Assembly: GCA_021793495.1 (NCBI GenBank)
Contig: JAJYSQ010000084.1
Coordinates: forward strand, 1 to 6,879
Source: Actinomycetes bacterium
GTDB lineage: Bacteria > Actinomycetota > Actinomycetes > JAJYSQ01
Direction: 5' to 3'
DNA: 6,879 bases
Part shown: piece by piece, positions 5,670-6,879 of the stretch
Layout of the letters: the number at the start of each line of letters is the position of its first letter
Position numbering within the stretch: the first letter of the stretch is position 1
The notes under the pieces: generated by a model
What the model saw: only the letters and a program-made list of their open reading frames with translations
What the model was told of the DNA's origin: nothing
Databases searched by the model: none
Program-made: the position numbers and the translations under genes

Positions 5670-6709
5670 GGGCCGACCAACCCTTCGATCCCGGCCCGGA
5701 TCCGCTCTCGGGTCGGCAGCACCGCCTGCTCGAGGGTGTGTGCGTAGGGGATCGGGACATCGGGCACGGCGACGCGGGCGAACCGTCGCAGCAGACCCGG
5801 GTCGTGCTCGGCCACGGTCGCAGCGATCTCCCCGGACAGTCCGAAGGACCGATAGTCCTCGTCGACCACCAGCAACCGCCCGGTCTTGGCCACCGAGGCC
5901 AGCACGGTCTCGCGGTCCAACGGGACGAGGCTGCGCAGGTCCACGACCTCCACGTCGATACCGGTCGGTGCCAGGTCCTCGGCCACGTCCAGGGCATGGT
6001 GCACCGACAGGGAGCAGGTGACGACGGTGACATCACCACCCGGGCGTACGACGGCGGCTGGGCCGATCGGCGCTTCGTACGGTTCTGGGGGCACGTCGCC
6101 GACGGCCCGCGGGTTCTTCGCCATCCACGGCAGTCCCATGATCCCCTTGTGGAACATGAAGACCACCGGGTTGTCATCGCGGATCGCCGAGATCATCATG
6201 CCCTTGAGGTCGTACGGGCTCGAGGGGACGACCACCTTCATCCCCGGGAGGTGGGCGAAGGTTCCCCACAACGACTGGGAATGCTGGGCTCCGTCGGAGT
6301 ACCCGCCACCAACCGCGGTCATCAGCACCATCGGCACCCGCACGGCTCCACCCGACTCGTAGTGGATCTTCGCCATGTGGTTGTAGATCTGGTCCATGCA
6401 GACTCCGAAGAAGTCCGCGAACATCAGCTCCACGATCGGGCGCATCCCCTCGGTGGCCGCGCCGATCCCGGCCCCGATGAACCCGGTCTCGGAGATCGGT
6501 GTGTCGAGCACCCTGGCCGCGCCGAACTGTTCGAGCAGTCCGGTGGTCGAGGAGAAGATCCCGCCGTAGGCACCCACGTCCTCCCCCATCACGATCACCT
6601 CCGGATCGCGTGCCATCTCCTGGGCGATCCCCTCCACCATCGCCTTCGCGCCGGACAGCCGGCGGGTGGCGGTCGGCACGGACAGCCCCTCGTGCTGGGT
6701 CGCGGTCAT
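5666..6709 (-). CDS. 2-oxoacid dehydrogenase E1 component, beta subunit (transketolase-like)
   Basis: A 347-residue beta subunit of a heterotetrameric, thiamine-diphosphate-dependent E1 of the pyruvate / acetoin / branched-chain 2-oxoacid dehydrogenase family. With the alpha subunit it decarboxylates a 2-oxoacid and transfers the acyl group to lipoyl-lysine. Landmarks are VIVMGEDVGAYGG (38-50), PISETGFIGAGIGAATEGMR (71-90) with the conserved cofactor-activating Glu74, QHSQS with His143, PGMKVVVPSSPYDLKGM (155-171), and a C-terminal transketolase domain ending in the usual LEQAVLPT segment. The length is normal. Two starts compete: GTG at 6712 and ATG at 6709. The ATG has GAGGAG (6716-6721) 6 bases away, against 3 for the GTG, so I use the ATG. 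It follows the alpha gene by 97 bases and overlaps the lipoyl gene by 4. The sequence does not settle the substrate; the acyl-CoA dehydrogenase downstream mildly favours a branched-chain or other non-pyruvate 2-oxoacid. Confidence 0.92.
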   Translation of the reverse strand: MTATQHEGLSVPTATRRLSGAKAMVEGIAQEMARDPEVIVMGEDVGAYGGIFSSTTGLLEQFGAARVLDTPISETGFIGAGIGAATEGMRPIVELMFADFFGVCMDQIYNHMAKIHYESGGAVRVPMVLMTAVGGGYSDGAQHSQSLWGTFAHLPGMKVVVPSSPYDLKGMMISAIRDDNPVVFMFHKGIMGLPWMAKNPRAVGDVPPEPYEAPIGPAAVVRPGGDVTVVTCSLSVHHALDVAEDLAPTGIDVEVVDLRSLVPLDRETVLASVAKTGRLLVVDEDYRSFGLSGEIAATVAEHDPGLLRRFARVAVPDVPIPYAHTLEQAVLPTRERIRAGIEGLVGP

Positions 6710-6806
6710 CACGAACTCCTCAGTGTGTCGGATCGGGCATCACGCGGGGGCGTCGCATGGGGTCTCGGGCTGGGCATCGGGTGGGACACGCAAGGACGGA
6801 TCCGGA

Positions 6807-6879
6807 TCATGAGAACACGCTCGTCAGGGCGTCCGCCGGATCGGGCCGCGGGCTGGTGGTAGCGAAGGTGATCGCCTCC
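6807..6879 (-). CDS. 2-oxoacid dehydrogenase E1 alpha subunit, C-terminal fragment
   Basis: Only the last 23 codons plus one base are in the window; the gene enters from the right edge. The peptide reads EAITFATTSPRPDPADAL and ends TSVFS before a TGA at 6807-6809. A-FA--SP-P-P--AL--VF is the usual C-terminal pattern of E1 alpha subunits, and the beta subunit gene follows on the same strand, the standard alpha-beta order. The 97 bases before the beta ATG contain only the ribosome site GAGGAG and a 12-codon frame with no ribosome site. The fragment is too short to judge substrate class. Confidence 0.78.
   Translation of the reverse strand, partial: EAITFATTSPRPDPADALTSVFS

Noticed and set aside
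6720..6758. Twelve-codon frame in the E1 alpha/beta spacer whose stop touches the E1 beta ribosome site
   Set aside because: It could be a leader peptide, but it has no ribosome site of its own and no runs of a regulatory amino acid, so chance is the simpler explanation.
5738..6862. Long plus-strand open frame opposite E1 beta
   Set aside because: His/Arg/Gly-rich shadow of a well-conserved gene on the other strand.

Overview
The window is high-GC DNA with actinobacterial features. Third codon positions are almost all G or C, GTG starts are frequent, and strong GGAGG-type ribosome sites precede most genes. The one promoter I can place reads TTGACG-17-TAGGAA, and the binding protein has a Gram-positive style lipoprotein signal. 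It is chromosomal metabolic DNA. I see no transposase, phage gene, CRISPR array, tRNA or rRNA.

Left part (1-3050): a carbohydrate ABC uptake locus and its regulator. A CUT1-type solute-binding lipoprotein (288-1601, minus) is followed by the start of a sugar permease gene (1-156, minus) that leaves the window at base 1. A perfect 17-bp stem-loop lies between them. Divergent from them is a LacI-family regulator (1947-3050, plus). The 345-bp divergent spacer holds a good minus-strand promoter and two copies of a CG-centred LacI-type operator (TGAWAACGCTT). One copy sits on the predicted transcription start of the binding-protein gene and the other about 36 bases before the regulator's start codon. 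This fits local repression of the transporter, relieved by a sugar ligand, with autoregulation.

Right part (2974-6879): a minus-strand gene string, in order of transcription. It has the last codons of a 2-oxoacid dehydrogenase E1 alpha subunit (6807-6879), E1 beta (5666-6709), a free-standing 87-residue lipoyl carrier (5406-5669), an M24 metallopeptidase (4205-5326) and an acyl-CoA dehydrogenase (2974-4203). E1 beta and the lipoyl gene overlap by four bases, and the peptidase stop and the dehydrogenase start are one base apart, so these pairs are probably translationally coupled. The E1 enzyme would decarboxylate a 2-oxoacid and load an acyl group onto the lipoyl protein, and the acyl-CoA dehydrogenase could then oxidise an acyl-CoA. 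No catalytic E2 acyltransferase or E3 is encoded in the window. The peptidase could supply an amino acid or other precursor, but that link is only inference from position.

The two units converge tail to tail, and the last 77 bases of the regulator gene and of the acyl-CoA dehydrogenase gene overlap on opposite strands. The most unusual features are the truncated E2 logic of the right-hand operon, the intercistronic hairpins, and the well-resolved operator and promoter arrangement of the left-hand locus. Nothing here is clearly a new kind of system.
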